Positions 1 through 5,766 of a DNA stretch of 7,541 nt are shown piece after piece. Both the position numbers and the translations under genes were made by a program. This DNA is from an uncultured Lachnospiraceae bacterium (GTDB lineage Bacteria; Bacillota; Clostridia; Lachnospirales; Lachnospiraceae), in assembly GCA_905236275.1 (NCBI GenBank), contig CAJOPI010000209.1, positions 1 to 7,541 on the forward strand, given 5' to 3'. Every line of letters begins with the position of its first letter. The first letter of the stretch is position 1. The notes under the pieces are model-generated. The model was given only the letters and a program-made list of their open reading frames with translations. It was not told the origin of the DNA and did no database searches.

Positions 1-287
1 CCCGCCGTCAGAGCGGACAAGGTAAGTCCTCCGACACCTAAAATATTATTCCAGAAAAAGGGTATACCAAAAAATATAAAATATGCGAGCACTATCATCG
101 GAACTCCCCTGATAACGTCTACAAATATTGTAGCTATAACGTTGCAGGCAGTGTTCCTGACCACGCTCATTATTCCAAAAATAAGACCTAAAATGCAGGC
201 GAAAAAAAGTCCGCATAAAGCCAACAGCAATGTTTGTCCCATTGCTGTCAGCATAAGTCTTCCATAACCTGTGATAATCTGTATCAT
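1..287 (-). CDS. Amino-acid ABC transporter permease, HisM/GlnP family (partial, N-terminal 95 residues)
   Basis: Inner-membrane subunit of a polar amino-acid ABC importer. It would form the channel and receive substrate from the lipoprotein encoded just upstream. The frame opens with ATG at 287 and stays open to the window edge, so the C-terminal part and the expected ATPase gene lie outside. The visible protein begins MIQIITGYGRLMLTAMGQTL, a typical family start in which a short periplasm-facing segment leads into transmembrane helix 1 (about residues 17-40). A second hydrophobic stretch follows the motif DVIRGVPMIV (about residues 59-68), the family's conserved RGTP-type motif, and continues through LAYFIFFGIPFF. 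A GGAG ribosome-binding site lies 8 bases before the ATG. The gap to the binding-protein stop is 19 bases, so the two genes are co-transcribed. Family assignment is secure; substrate is inferred from the neighbour. Confidence 0.9.
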   Translation of the reverse strand, partial: MIQIITGYGRLMLTAMGQTLLLALCGLFFACILGLIFGIMSVVRNTACNVIATIFVDVIRGVPMIVLAYFIFFGIPFFWNNILGVGGLTLSALTA

Positions 288-306
288 TACAAAACTCCGT
301 AAAAAA

Positions 307-1140
307 TTACTCTCCAAGATACTTGGCAATAATCTCATCATACTTGCCGTTCTTCTTGATATCAGCAAGACCTGCATTGAATAAATCAACAAGCTCCTGC
401 TTGTCAGCTGAAAATACGGCAAATCCGTAAGGTGAGCCATCATTCTCAGTGCTGTCAAGTGTCTTCAGCGCAAGACCGTCCTGCTTGATATAAGCCTTGA
501 TAATAGGTGTATCCTCAAAGCAGCCTGAGCACTGTCCGCCAATAACTGCCTGATACATGGTCGGGGAATCCTCAAAATAAGAAATCTCAAAGCCATACTG
601 GTCTTTTACGCTCTCGGCATAGGCTGCGCCCTGTGTACCGGTCTTTACGGCAACAGTCGTCCCCTTAAGATCTTCAAAGCCTGCAGCAGATGAAGACTCT
701 GCTACCGATACGCACTGTGTAGCATTATAATATCCGTCAGAGAAAATCCAGCCGCTTTCCTTTCTCTCATCCGTTATGGATGCACCGGCGATCATTCCGT
801 CAGCCTGACCTGCCTGACATGCGGCAATCGAAGCATCCCATCCGAGAGAATTGAGGTCATAGGTAAATCCCTGATCCTCAGCGATCGCTGCAAGAAGATC
901 AACGTCAATACCCTCGAAATTCCCATCGGCATTTGTATACTCAAAAGGTCTGAAAGCCGTATCCGTAGCAATTGTAAAATGCTTTCCGCCTTCGGACGGA
1001 GCTGTTTCATTTCCGGCATCAGCAGCCTCTGTTGCAGCAGGCTGAACTGCGGCAGCTTCTTCAGGAGCCTTTGAACCTCCACACGCTGTCAGTGATGCGC
1101 ACATAGCGACACCAAGCATTAATGCAACCAACTTTTTCAT
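307..1140 (-). CDS. Amino-acid ABC transporter substrate-binding lipoprotein, GlnH-like (SBP family 3)
   Basis: Extracytoplasmic receptor of an amino-acid importer, 277 residues, anchored to the outer face of the membrane by a lipid. The signal peptide has a KK start, a hydrophobic core and lipobox LTAC with C20 as the lipidated residue. An Ala/Glu/Pro-rich flexible linker (about 21-53) precedes the bilobed binding domain. By eye the domain aligns well with E. coli GlnH: ATDTAFRPFEY, GASITDERK, FSDGYY, VAVKTGT and EDTP are all in the expected order. Ligand-contact equivalents D60, R126, K166 and D210 are kept. GlnH Thr70 is Ser121, Gly119 is Gln170 and His156 is Glu209, so glutamine is plausible but another polar amino acid is possible. 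An AAGGAAGG ribosome-binding site precedes the ATG. It is followed by its permease gene and probably shares a transcript with the kinase gene 45 bases upstream. A CSGC motif at 204-207 is unusual. Confidence 0.93.
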   Translation of the reverse strand: MKKLVALMLGVAMCASLTACGGSKAPEEAAAVQPAATEAADAGNETAPSEGGKHFTIATDTAFRPFEYTNADGNFEGIDVDLLAAIAEDQGFTYDLNSLGWDASIAACQAGQADGMIAGASITDERKESGWIFSDGYYNATQCVSVAESSSAAGFEDLKGTTVAVKTGTQGAAYAESVKDQYGFEISYFEDSPTMYQAVIGGQCSGCFEDTPIIKAYIKQDGLALKTLDSTENDGSPYGFAVFSADKQELVDLFNAGLADIKKNGKYDEIIAKYLGE

Positions 1141-1185
1141 ATTCGTTACCTTCCTTTTTATATAAAATTATAAATGAGTTACCGG

Positions 1186-1776
1186 TCAGATCTTTTCCGC
1201 GGCATTCACTATCAGCTCCGCGGCCTTGTCGAATCCGAGCTTTCCCGTATTTATCGTGAGGTCATAGCTTGCAATATTTATGGAATCTACACCTGTATAC
1301 ATTTTCGCATAAGCATGCCTTCTTTTATCAATGTCATTCATACATGCCGTAACGCTGTTCCTGTCGGCACCCGGAGTGATTTCAACCATGTGTCTTATGC
1401 GCCATTCCTTGTCAGCATAAATGAAAACATTCAGTAAATGGTCAAATTCCCTCAGAATAAATCCCGCATTGCGTCCTACTATAACACAGCTCTCCTTATC
1501 TGCGATTTTTCTGATGGCATCCACCTGAGCCTTCCAGAGCTGTTCTCCGAGGGATTTGTTCATCGGATCAAAAAGGCTCTGCATAAGACCTGCGTTGACA
1601 GGTACTCTTTCATCCCATATCCGTACATCCTCAGCTGTAAGATAAGACAGCTCCTCCGCGGTTTTTATAATGAGGTCTCTGTCATAAAAAGCTATTCCAA
1701 GCTTATCCGCAACAATATTACCGACAGTTCTTCCGCCGGCACCGTACTCCCTGCCGATCGTAATAATCTTTTTCAT
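1186..1776 (-). CDS. Cytidylate kinase-like family protein (Cytidylate_kin2 type)
   Basis: A 196-residue P-loop-fold protein of the cytidylate kinase-like family, common in clostridia, whose substrate is not established. The family opening IITIGREYGAGGRTVG (residues 4-19) is visible. It is a modified Walker A in which Arg stands where nucleotide kinases usually have Lys, as is normal for this family. YDRDLI (31-36), CVIVGRNAGFIL (97-108), FIYADKEWRI (118-127), DKRRHAYAKMYTG (150-162) and YDLTINT (171-177) follow in the usual order. ATG at 1776 is chosen. A longer frame could start at GTG 1809, but that codon lies inside a terminator hairpin and has no ribosome-binding site, whereas the family begins at MKKIITI. 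An AAGG sequence lies upstream of the ATG. The gene sits alone between a terminator and the amino-acid transporter genes. I would not assign CMP phosphorylation without data, since true Cmk proteins have GxSGxGKxT. Confidence 0.88.
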   Translation of the reverse strand: MKKIITIGREYGAGGRTVGNIVADKLGIAFYDRDLIIKTAEELSYLTAEDVRIWDERVPVNAGLMQSLFDPMNKSLGEQLWKAQVDAIRKIADKESCVIVGRNAGFILREFDHLLNVFIYADKEWRIRHMVEITPGADRNSVTACMNDIDKRRHAYAKMYTGVDSINIASYDLTINTGKLGFDKAAELIVNAAEKI

Positions 1777-1797
1777 TTTATTAAACGCCTTATCCCT

Positions 1798-1830
1798 AAA
1801 AAATGGCACCTTCAGCTTAATGAAGATGCC
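1798..1830 (-). terminator. Intrinsic terminator after the GH13 gene
   Basis: Read on the minus strand, a 10-base-pair stem GGCATCTTCA / TGAAGGTGCC with a 6-base loop TTAAGC is followed by ATTTTTTA. In minus-strand RNA every pair forms, with one G-U wobble. In plus-strand RNA the same position is a C-A mismatch, so the minus strand is the intended reading. It lies about 47 bases beyond the GH13 stop. An A-rich stretch on the other side gives it some bidirectional character. A promoter lies upstream of it (1844-1872), so it may also act in the leader of the kinase gene. Confidence 0.85.
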
Positions 1831-1843
1831 TTGTATTTTTTAA

Positions 1844-1872
1844 ATTTTATCATAATAATTAAATATGGTCAA
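1844..1872 (-). promoter_or_regulatory. Predicted sigma-A promoter for the kinase/transporter unit
   Basis: On the minus strand, TTGACC (1872-1867) is separated by exactly 17 bases from TAAAAT (1849-1844), with TGA directly before the -10 (extended -10 form). The match is 5 of 6 at each hexamer. Transcription would start near 1837. This places the hairpin at 1805-1830 only about 8 bases into the transcript, ahead of the kinase start codon. It lies in the spacer just after the GH13 stop codon. Confidence 0.6.
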
Positions 1873-1876
1873 CGAA

Positions 1877-3526
1877 TCAGAAAGAAAATCTGTACACTCT
1901 CGCCTCATAGGGCCTGAAAAGCTCTTTAAGCCTGGCGGGGTAATTATCCAGCAAAAGCTGTCCTTTTTTATTTCTGTAAAGCTGCGGCAGACCTATCGAT
2001 AAAGGAAATCTTGAAAACGAGCATATGATTAGGTAGCGGATATTGTTATAAACCCTTTCGTACATATAAATCTCAGGATTTCTAGGATAAAATTCCCTGT
2101 ACTTACCATAGATAAGAGCCTTTGAATGTTTGCGGAGTTCCAAGCATTTTTTATAAAAATTCAGTATGCTGTAGGGGTCTTTTTCCTCTGCGGCTACATT
2201 AGCCTTTTTATAATTTTTATTGATGAAAAACCATGGCTTTACCTTTGAAAATCCGGCAAACCTGTGACTGTTCCACTGCATGGGAGTGCGGGAAGAATCC
2301 CTGCTCGAAATATGTATACGTTTAAGCCTCTTCGAAAGTTCTTCCTTCAGATTGTAACGGTAAAAATTCGTTTTCGAGGAAACATCATTATAATTCTCTA
2401 TAGAACCCAGTCGGATATTCGTCATGCCGATTTCCTGTCCCTGATAGATGAAAGGAGTTCCTTTTTGGAAAATATATGAAGCTGCGAGCATTGTGCCGCT
2501 TTCCCTCCAATATCTTTCACTTCCGTACCTGCTTATGATGCGGGGATGGTCATGATTTTCTAAATAAAGTGAATTCCATGCCCTGCCCTCCAGCTTTTCC
2601 TGCCATTTTGAAAAGGCTTTTTTTAGCTTGACGAGCGAGAACGGACGATGAATATATTCAGTCATAAAACAGTCTGCCATCATATGATCGAAAGAAATCA
2701 TCATATCAAGGGACTTGGTTCTGCCTGTGAGGTATTTCAGCGCAGAATTAACCGTTGTCATTGGTCCCTCGCCAATCTGAAAACAGTCATAGTTATTGCA
2801 TACCTCACGAAATTCAGCCATATATTCATGGATATGCGGTCCGTCCTTGTAATACGGCATACCGTTAATTACCGGAATAAAGGGAATACCATTTGGGAGC
2901 CCTTCTTTTTTTGATATAAAATTGATAACATCCTCGCGAAAGCCGTCTACGCCCATGTCAAGCCAGAAACGCATGATTGACTTGACTTCCTCGCGTACCT
3001 TGGGATTGTCCATATTGAGGTCAGGCTGTTTTTTTGAAAAAATATGCAGATAATATTCTCCGCGGGTCTCATCATAATGCCATGCCTTCCCCTCTAAGAT
3101 AGAATCCCAGTTGTTGGGCTTTTCGCGCCAGATATAATAATCGCTGTAAGGGTTGTCCTTTCCTTTTCTGCTCTCCTTGAACCATTTATGTTCATCCGAG
3201 GTATGGTTGATGACCAGATCCATGATAACCTTAAGCCCTAATTTATGGGCTTTATCAAGAACCTTTTTGAACTGTTCGAGCGTACCGTAATCTTTATGGA
3301 TATCCTTATAATCAGATATATCATATCCAAAATCAGCATTTGGCGAAGGGTAAAGCGGAGAAAACCATATACCGTCAACTCCGAGAGATTTTATATAATG
3401 CAGCTTTTTATAAACGCCATAGAGATCTCCTATTCCGTCACCATTCCCATCTTTAAAGCTTCTGATCCATATCTGATAAAAACTCATGCGTTTATACCAG
3501 TCTTTTTTTATATCGCGGTCGTTCAT
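1877..3526 (-). CDS. GH13 subfamily 31 alpha-glucosidase, predicted oligo-1,6-glucosidase type
   Basis: Intracellular enzyme (no signal peptide), 549 residues, predicted to release glucose from short alpha-glucans. It has a TIM-barrel catalytic domain and a C-terminal beta domain. The metal-binding loop DGNGDGIGD is at 26-34. Conserved region I is DLVINH (103-108). Region II is GFREDV with nucleophile D199. Region III has acid/base E253 in GEG. Region IV is ENHD with D326. Val200 directly after the nucleophile is the residue linked to alpha-1,6 specificity in oligo-1,6-glucosidases, where the Bacillus cereus enzyme also has D199 and V200. RTPMQW near 413-418 is another family signature. ATG at 3526 is chosen because GGAAGG precedes it and numbering then matches the family. 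A TTG at 3562 would add 12 residues and overlap the upstream gene. The start lies 7 bases after the glycosyltransferase stop, so the pair is co-transcribed. Exact substrate is inferred. Confidence 0.93.
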   Translation of the reverse strand: MNDRDIKKDWYKRMSFYQIWIRSFKDGNGDGIGDLYGVYKKLHYIKSLGVDGIWFSPLYPSPNADFGYDISDYKDIHKDYGTLEQFKKVLDKAHKLGLKVIMDLVINHTSDEHKWFKESRKGKDNPYSDYYIWREKPNNWDSILEGKAWHYDETRGEYYLHIFSKKQPDLNMDNPKVREEVKSIMRFWLDMGVDGFREDVINFISKKEGLPNGIPFIPVINGMPYYKDGPHIHEYMAEFREVCNNYDCFQIGEGPMTTVNSALKYLTGRTKSLDMMISFDHMMADCFMTEYIHRPFSLVKLKKAFSKWQEKLEGRAWNSLYLENHDHPRIISRYGSERYWRESGTMLAASYIFQKGTPFIYQGQEIGMTNIRLGSIENYNDVSSKTNFYRYNLKEELSKRLKRIHISSRDSSRTPMQWNSHRFAGFSKVKPWFFINKNYKKANVAAEEKDPYSILNFYKKCLELRKHSKALIYGKYREFYPRNPEIYMYERVYNNIRYLIICSFSRFPLSIGLPQLYRNKKGQLLLDNYPARLKELFRPYEARVYRFSF

Positions 3527-3533
3527 ATTCTTA

Positions 3534-5006
3534 TCATTCCTTCCTTGACAGAATATTTCCAATATTTCCGACGTTTTCCCGAATTTCCTTACCTAATTCC
3601 TTTCCGAATTCAGCAATGCTTTCGGTATAAATATGAGACCTGTCAGTCAGCTGAACAATGTTCTCTCTCATACCCCCATAAATATTTCTGGGAATATCAA
3701 ACACATGCTCCGTCCCTTTAAGTATCATGGAAGTAGATTCTAAAAAAAGATCTGAAGGAAGCTTGCGCCTTCGCCTGAAACCACCGTATAAGACCAAATC
3801 GTGAAGCTCTTCATATCTGCTGTAAGCTGCCTTGACGCTGTCCTCCCATGAAATATAAATCTCATTCATGGCATTCTGACCGATTTCCTTAAGATAAGGC
3901 AGGTTTCCGGAAAGCTCTTCTAAAAGTACTGCCATATTTTCAGCAGTTTCATCTATGATAAAACCGTTTCTTCTGTCAGTTATACCCTCTGCAGCGCAGG
4001 AATCCTTTATAAGAACACTTGCGAGTCCACAGGCTGCTGCTTCCCGTACTACCATTCCGTTCGTGTCATATACTGACGGGAAAAGGAAAAGGTCAGCCCT
4101 GCTGTTTATGGCACGCAGCCGTTCCCGATTTCTCTCCGGTCCTGCAAAAATAATAAGACCGCTTTTATCGCTTTTTCCGGCATAATGTTTCTTTGGTCCG
4201 TTTTCTTCGTATATTTCAAGTGTGATTCCGTATTTTAGAATCGTCTCCTGGAGTATTTTTGCATCAGCACCACCGCCAACGAAAATCATCCGGTAGTCAA
4301 TTCCTTTGTCTGAAAGAATATTCAATGCATCAATAATAAGCGGAAGACCTTTATATTTCATGATTCTTCCGACAAAAAGGAAAATGGGAATACCTTCGGG
4401 GAGATTATAAAAAGAGCTGATCTCATCTATCTTTTCCGCATCTGCTCTTCCCTTAGGAAAATCAACTCCATTCGACATGACTCTCAGATCGCCCTCGAAG
4501 CCAAGTGATCTCAGATTATCTCCCGCTCCCTCGGAAACGACCCATACCTCATCACAGGCTGAAATATTGCGTACCATAGCCCTGATGGTTTCCTTTTTTA
4601 AGAAACCTTCTCCCAGAGCTCTCGCAATATCCACGTCAAATTTCGTATGATAGGTAAAGACTATCGGAACTCCGGTTTCATTCTGCAAAATCCGCGCCAT
4701 AATAGTTGACGAAACAGGACAATGAGTATGAATGATGTCAGGTTCAAAGTTCGCAATCTTCCTAATGGATTTCATTGCAAGCGGATTTCCGGCTCTGTAT
4801 CCTGCAACTATATCTGAGGTATTGAAGCTTGGATAAGGAACCACCTTATAGGGATAATTATCATAATCAGCATCGGGATATCTTGGTGTTCCGACAACCA
4901 CCTTCGCATCAAGGTTTTCAGTCAGAATTTTCCCATAATTCAGAACAGTATTCGCAACCCCGTCGATTATCGGCGGAAACGAATCATTCAGCAGGCATAT
5001 ATTCAA
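3534..5006 (-). CDS. GT4-type glycosyltransferase (diacylglycerol glucosyltransferase-like)
   Basis: A 490-residue GT-B fold glycosyltransferase, probably retaining and using a nucleotide sugar. The N-terminal acceptor domain shows NDSFPPIIDGVANTVLNY (7-24), HTHCP (93-97) and FTYHTKFD (117-124), a set shared with processive and monoglucosyl-diacylglycerol synthases and with PimB-like mannosyltransferases. The donor domain has FVGRIMKYKG (211-220) and FLFPSVYDTNGMVVREAAACG (307-327). In the latter the usual E-x7-E donor motif appears as D314-x7-E322. Beyond the GT domain (about 405 onward) is an extra C-terminal segment with the basic cluster RRRRK (411-415) and an amphipathic-looking tail, which may touch the membrane. 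The start is a TTG at 5006, fixed by a perfect AAGGAGG 8 bases upstream; the nearest ATG is out of frame. First gene of a two-gene unit with the GH13 enzyme. Acceptor (lipid, polysaccharide or glucan) cannot be told from the sequence. Confidence 0.9.
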   Translation of the reverse strand: MNICLLNDSFPPIIDGVANTVLNYGKILTENLDAKVVVGTPRYPDADYDNYPYKVVPYPSFNTSDIVAGYRAGNPLAMKSIRKIANFEPDIIHTHCPVSSTIMARILQNETGVPIVFTYHTKFDVDIARALGEGFLKKETIRAMVRNISACDEVWVVSEGAGDNLRSLGFEGDLRVMSNGVDFPKGRADAEKIDEISSFYNLPEGIPIFLFVGRIMKYKGLPLIIDALNILSDKGIDYRMIFVGGGADAKILQETILKYGITLEIYEENGPKKHYAGKSDKSGLIIFAGPERNRERLRAINSRADLFLFPSVYDTNGMVVREAAACGLASVLIKDSCAAEGITDRRNGFIIDETAENMAVLLEELSGNLPYLKEIGQNAMNEIYISWEDSVKAAYSRYEELHDLVLYGGFRRRRKLPSDLFLESTSMILKGTEHVFDIPRNIYGGMRENIVQLTDRSHIYTESIAEFGKELGKEIRENVGNIGNILSRKE

Positions 5007-5014
5007 GATAAATC

Positions 5015-5021
5015 CCTCCTT
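5015..5021 (-). promoter_or_regulatory. Ribosome-binding site fixing a TTG start
   Basis: AAGGAGG on the minus strand, 8 bases before the TTG at 5006. The perfect match and spacing make the TTG the start of the glycosyltransferase even though it is a weak initiation codon. Confidence 0.85.
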
Positions 5022-5046
5022 GAAAACAAGTCTAATGTATCTTTTT

Positions 5047-5077
5047 ATTATATCATGATATTTCCTGCAAATGTTAA
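5047..5077 (-). promoter_or_regulatory. Predicted extended -10 promoter for the glycosyltransferase/GH13 unit
   Basis: On the minus strand a consensus TATAAT (5052-5047) is preceded by TGA, giving a full extended -10 element. TTAACA (5077-5072) is a 5-of-6 match for the -35, with a long 19-base spacer that the extended -10 could tolerate. Transcription would begin near 5040, leaving a leader of about 34 bases that contains the AAGGAGG site. A 12-base palindrome (5050-5061) overlaps the -10. Confidence 0.65.
5050..5061. repeat. Perfect 12-base palindrome overlapping the -10
   Basis: ATATCATGATAT reads the same on both strands and covers the upstream part of the -10 and the spacer of the predicted glycosyltransferase promoter. 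Its position suits a repressor operator, but AT-rich palindromes also occur by chance. Confidence 0.4.
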
Positions 5078-5133
5078 AAATAATGAATGTACTTTATCTA
5101 AAACCTTTCTGAACAAAGGCTCTTATTTATAGC

Positions 5134-5168
5134 AAAAGAAGATGCCGGAAAATCCCGACACCTTCTTT
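5134..5168 (-). terminator. Intrinsic terminator of the gltD/GS/ANTAR unit
   Basis: On the minus strand an 11-base-pair stem GAAGGTGTCGG / CCGGCATCTTC with loop GATTTT is followed by TTTT and preceded by AAA. All pairs form in minus-strand RNA with two G-U wobbles, while the plus-strand reading has two A-C mismatches. It begins about 10 bases after the stop codon of the ANTAR regulator gene and separates it from the promoter of the glycosyltransferase unit. Confidence 0.88.
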
Positions 5169-5178
5169 GTTTTTGATT

Positions 5179-5766
5179 TTATAAGGTTTCGTAGCGGTAA
5201 ATAATTTCCTTGGCGACCATCATCCGGCTCACCCTGTCATTCATCGCCATCCGTTCAATCTTCTTATGTGCCTCTTCCTCGTTCAGTCCTTCCTTCTCGA
5301 TAAGAAGAAGCTTAGCCTGATTGATGACCTTCATCTCGTTAATCTTTTTTAAGAGCTTCTTGTTTTCGTTTTTTATAAAAGCCATCCTGCGCTGGAATAC
5401 ATAAACATAATCAAGGGCAAGATTCAGCTCATTTACATGAATGGGTTTGCCGACGGTAATAATGCCATAGTCACGCGTATGAGACCTGACCTCTTCAAGA
5501 TATTCGTTCCTTACCATTAGCAAAACCTGACAACTGTTCTTTTCTGCAATATGTATGGCAATTTCCTCTGCCGATTCCTTTTTTAGCGGAGCATTTACGA
5601 CAGCAATGTCAAACTCCTCGTCAACCAGCCGTTCACAAGCCTCGTTCCCGCCTGAACAGACAAGTATTTTCTCCACTTTCATTTTCAGAAAAATATCACG
5701 ATAAGATTCAGCGGTTTTTTTAGAATCACAGATTAAAATTGCTCTTCTTATCAGAGTATCAATCAA
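5179..5766 (-). CDS. ANTAR-domain antiterminator with degenerate receiver domain (NitR-like)
   Basis: A cytoplasmic RNA-binding regulator of 195 residues. An N-terminal receiver-like domain (about 9-122) is joined by a helical, Lys-rich linker to an ANTAR domain (about 127-191) carrying the AKLLLIEKEGLNEEEAHKKI and ERMAMNDR pattern. ANTAR proteins bind paired hexaloop stem-loops in mRNA leaders and prevent termination. In the receiver, ILICD keeps only one acidic residue of the usual cluster (D14). The phosphorylation site reads AVVNAP with N58 instead of Asp, the Ser/Thr switch position is Val, and only the K107-Pro pair is typical. Phosphorylation control is therefore unlikely. TTG at 5766 is preferred because GAGGG lies 8 bases before it; GTG at 5781 would add five residues but has no suitable site. 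It overlaps the glutamine synthetase stop by 8 bases. Clostridial NitR, encoded after glnA, is the closest described analogue. Confidence 0.88.
   Translation of the reverse strand: MIDTLIRRAILICDSKKTAESYRDIFLKMKVEKILVCSGGNEACERLVDEEFDIAVVNAPLKKESAEEIAIHIAEKNSCQVLLMVRNEYLEEVRSHTRDYGIITVGKPIHVNELNLALDYVYVFQRRMAFIKNENKKLLKKINEMKVINQAKLLLIEKEGLNEEEAHKKIERMAMNDRVSRMMVAKEIIYRYETL

Noticed and set aside
1141..1185. Promoter directly before the binding-protein gene (TATAAT at 1172-1167)
   Set aside because: The -10 is consensus, but no acceptable -35 or TG extension occurs at the right spacing, and this AT-rich stretch gives such matches easily.
1777..1809. Longer kinase start at GTG 1809
   Set aside because: The GTG lies within the terminator stem, lacks a ribosome-binding site, and the family normally begins at the MKKI sequence encoded from 1776.
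1174..1917. Plus-strand open frames opposite the kinase gene (87 and 159 codons)
   Set aside because: They lie antisense to a gene with clear family motifs, their translations show no recognisable domain, and they arise from codon bias of the real gene.
3527..3562. Longer GH13 start at TTG 3562
   Set aside because: It would overlap the glycosyltransferase gene by 29 bases, has no good ribosome-binding site, and shifts catalytic numbering away from the family pattern.
3245..3721. Plus-strand 158-codon open frame across the GT/GH13 junction
   Set aside because: Antisense to two well-supported genes, hydrophobic but with no family motif or convincing ribosome-binding site.
5104..5119. Small hairpin CCTTT/AAAGG between the terminator and the glycosyltransferase promoter
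   Set aside because: Only five base pairs, and it lies upstream of the predicted transcription start, so there is no clear role.
5007..5178. ANTAR target (two adjacent stem-loops with A at loop position 1 and G at position 4)
   Set aside because: I looked in this spacer, in 1777-1876 and in 7031-7076. The hairpins present have loops GATTTT, TTAAGC and AAAAG, which do not fit. The target is probably outside the window, for example ahead of the glutamate synthase genes.
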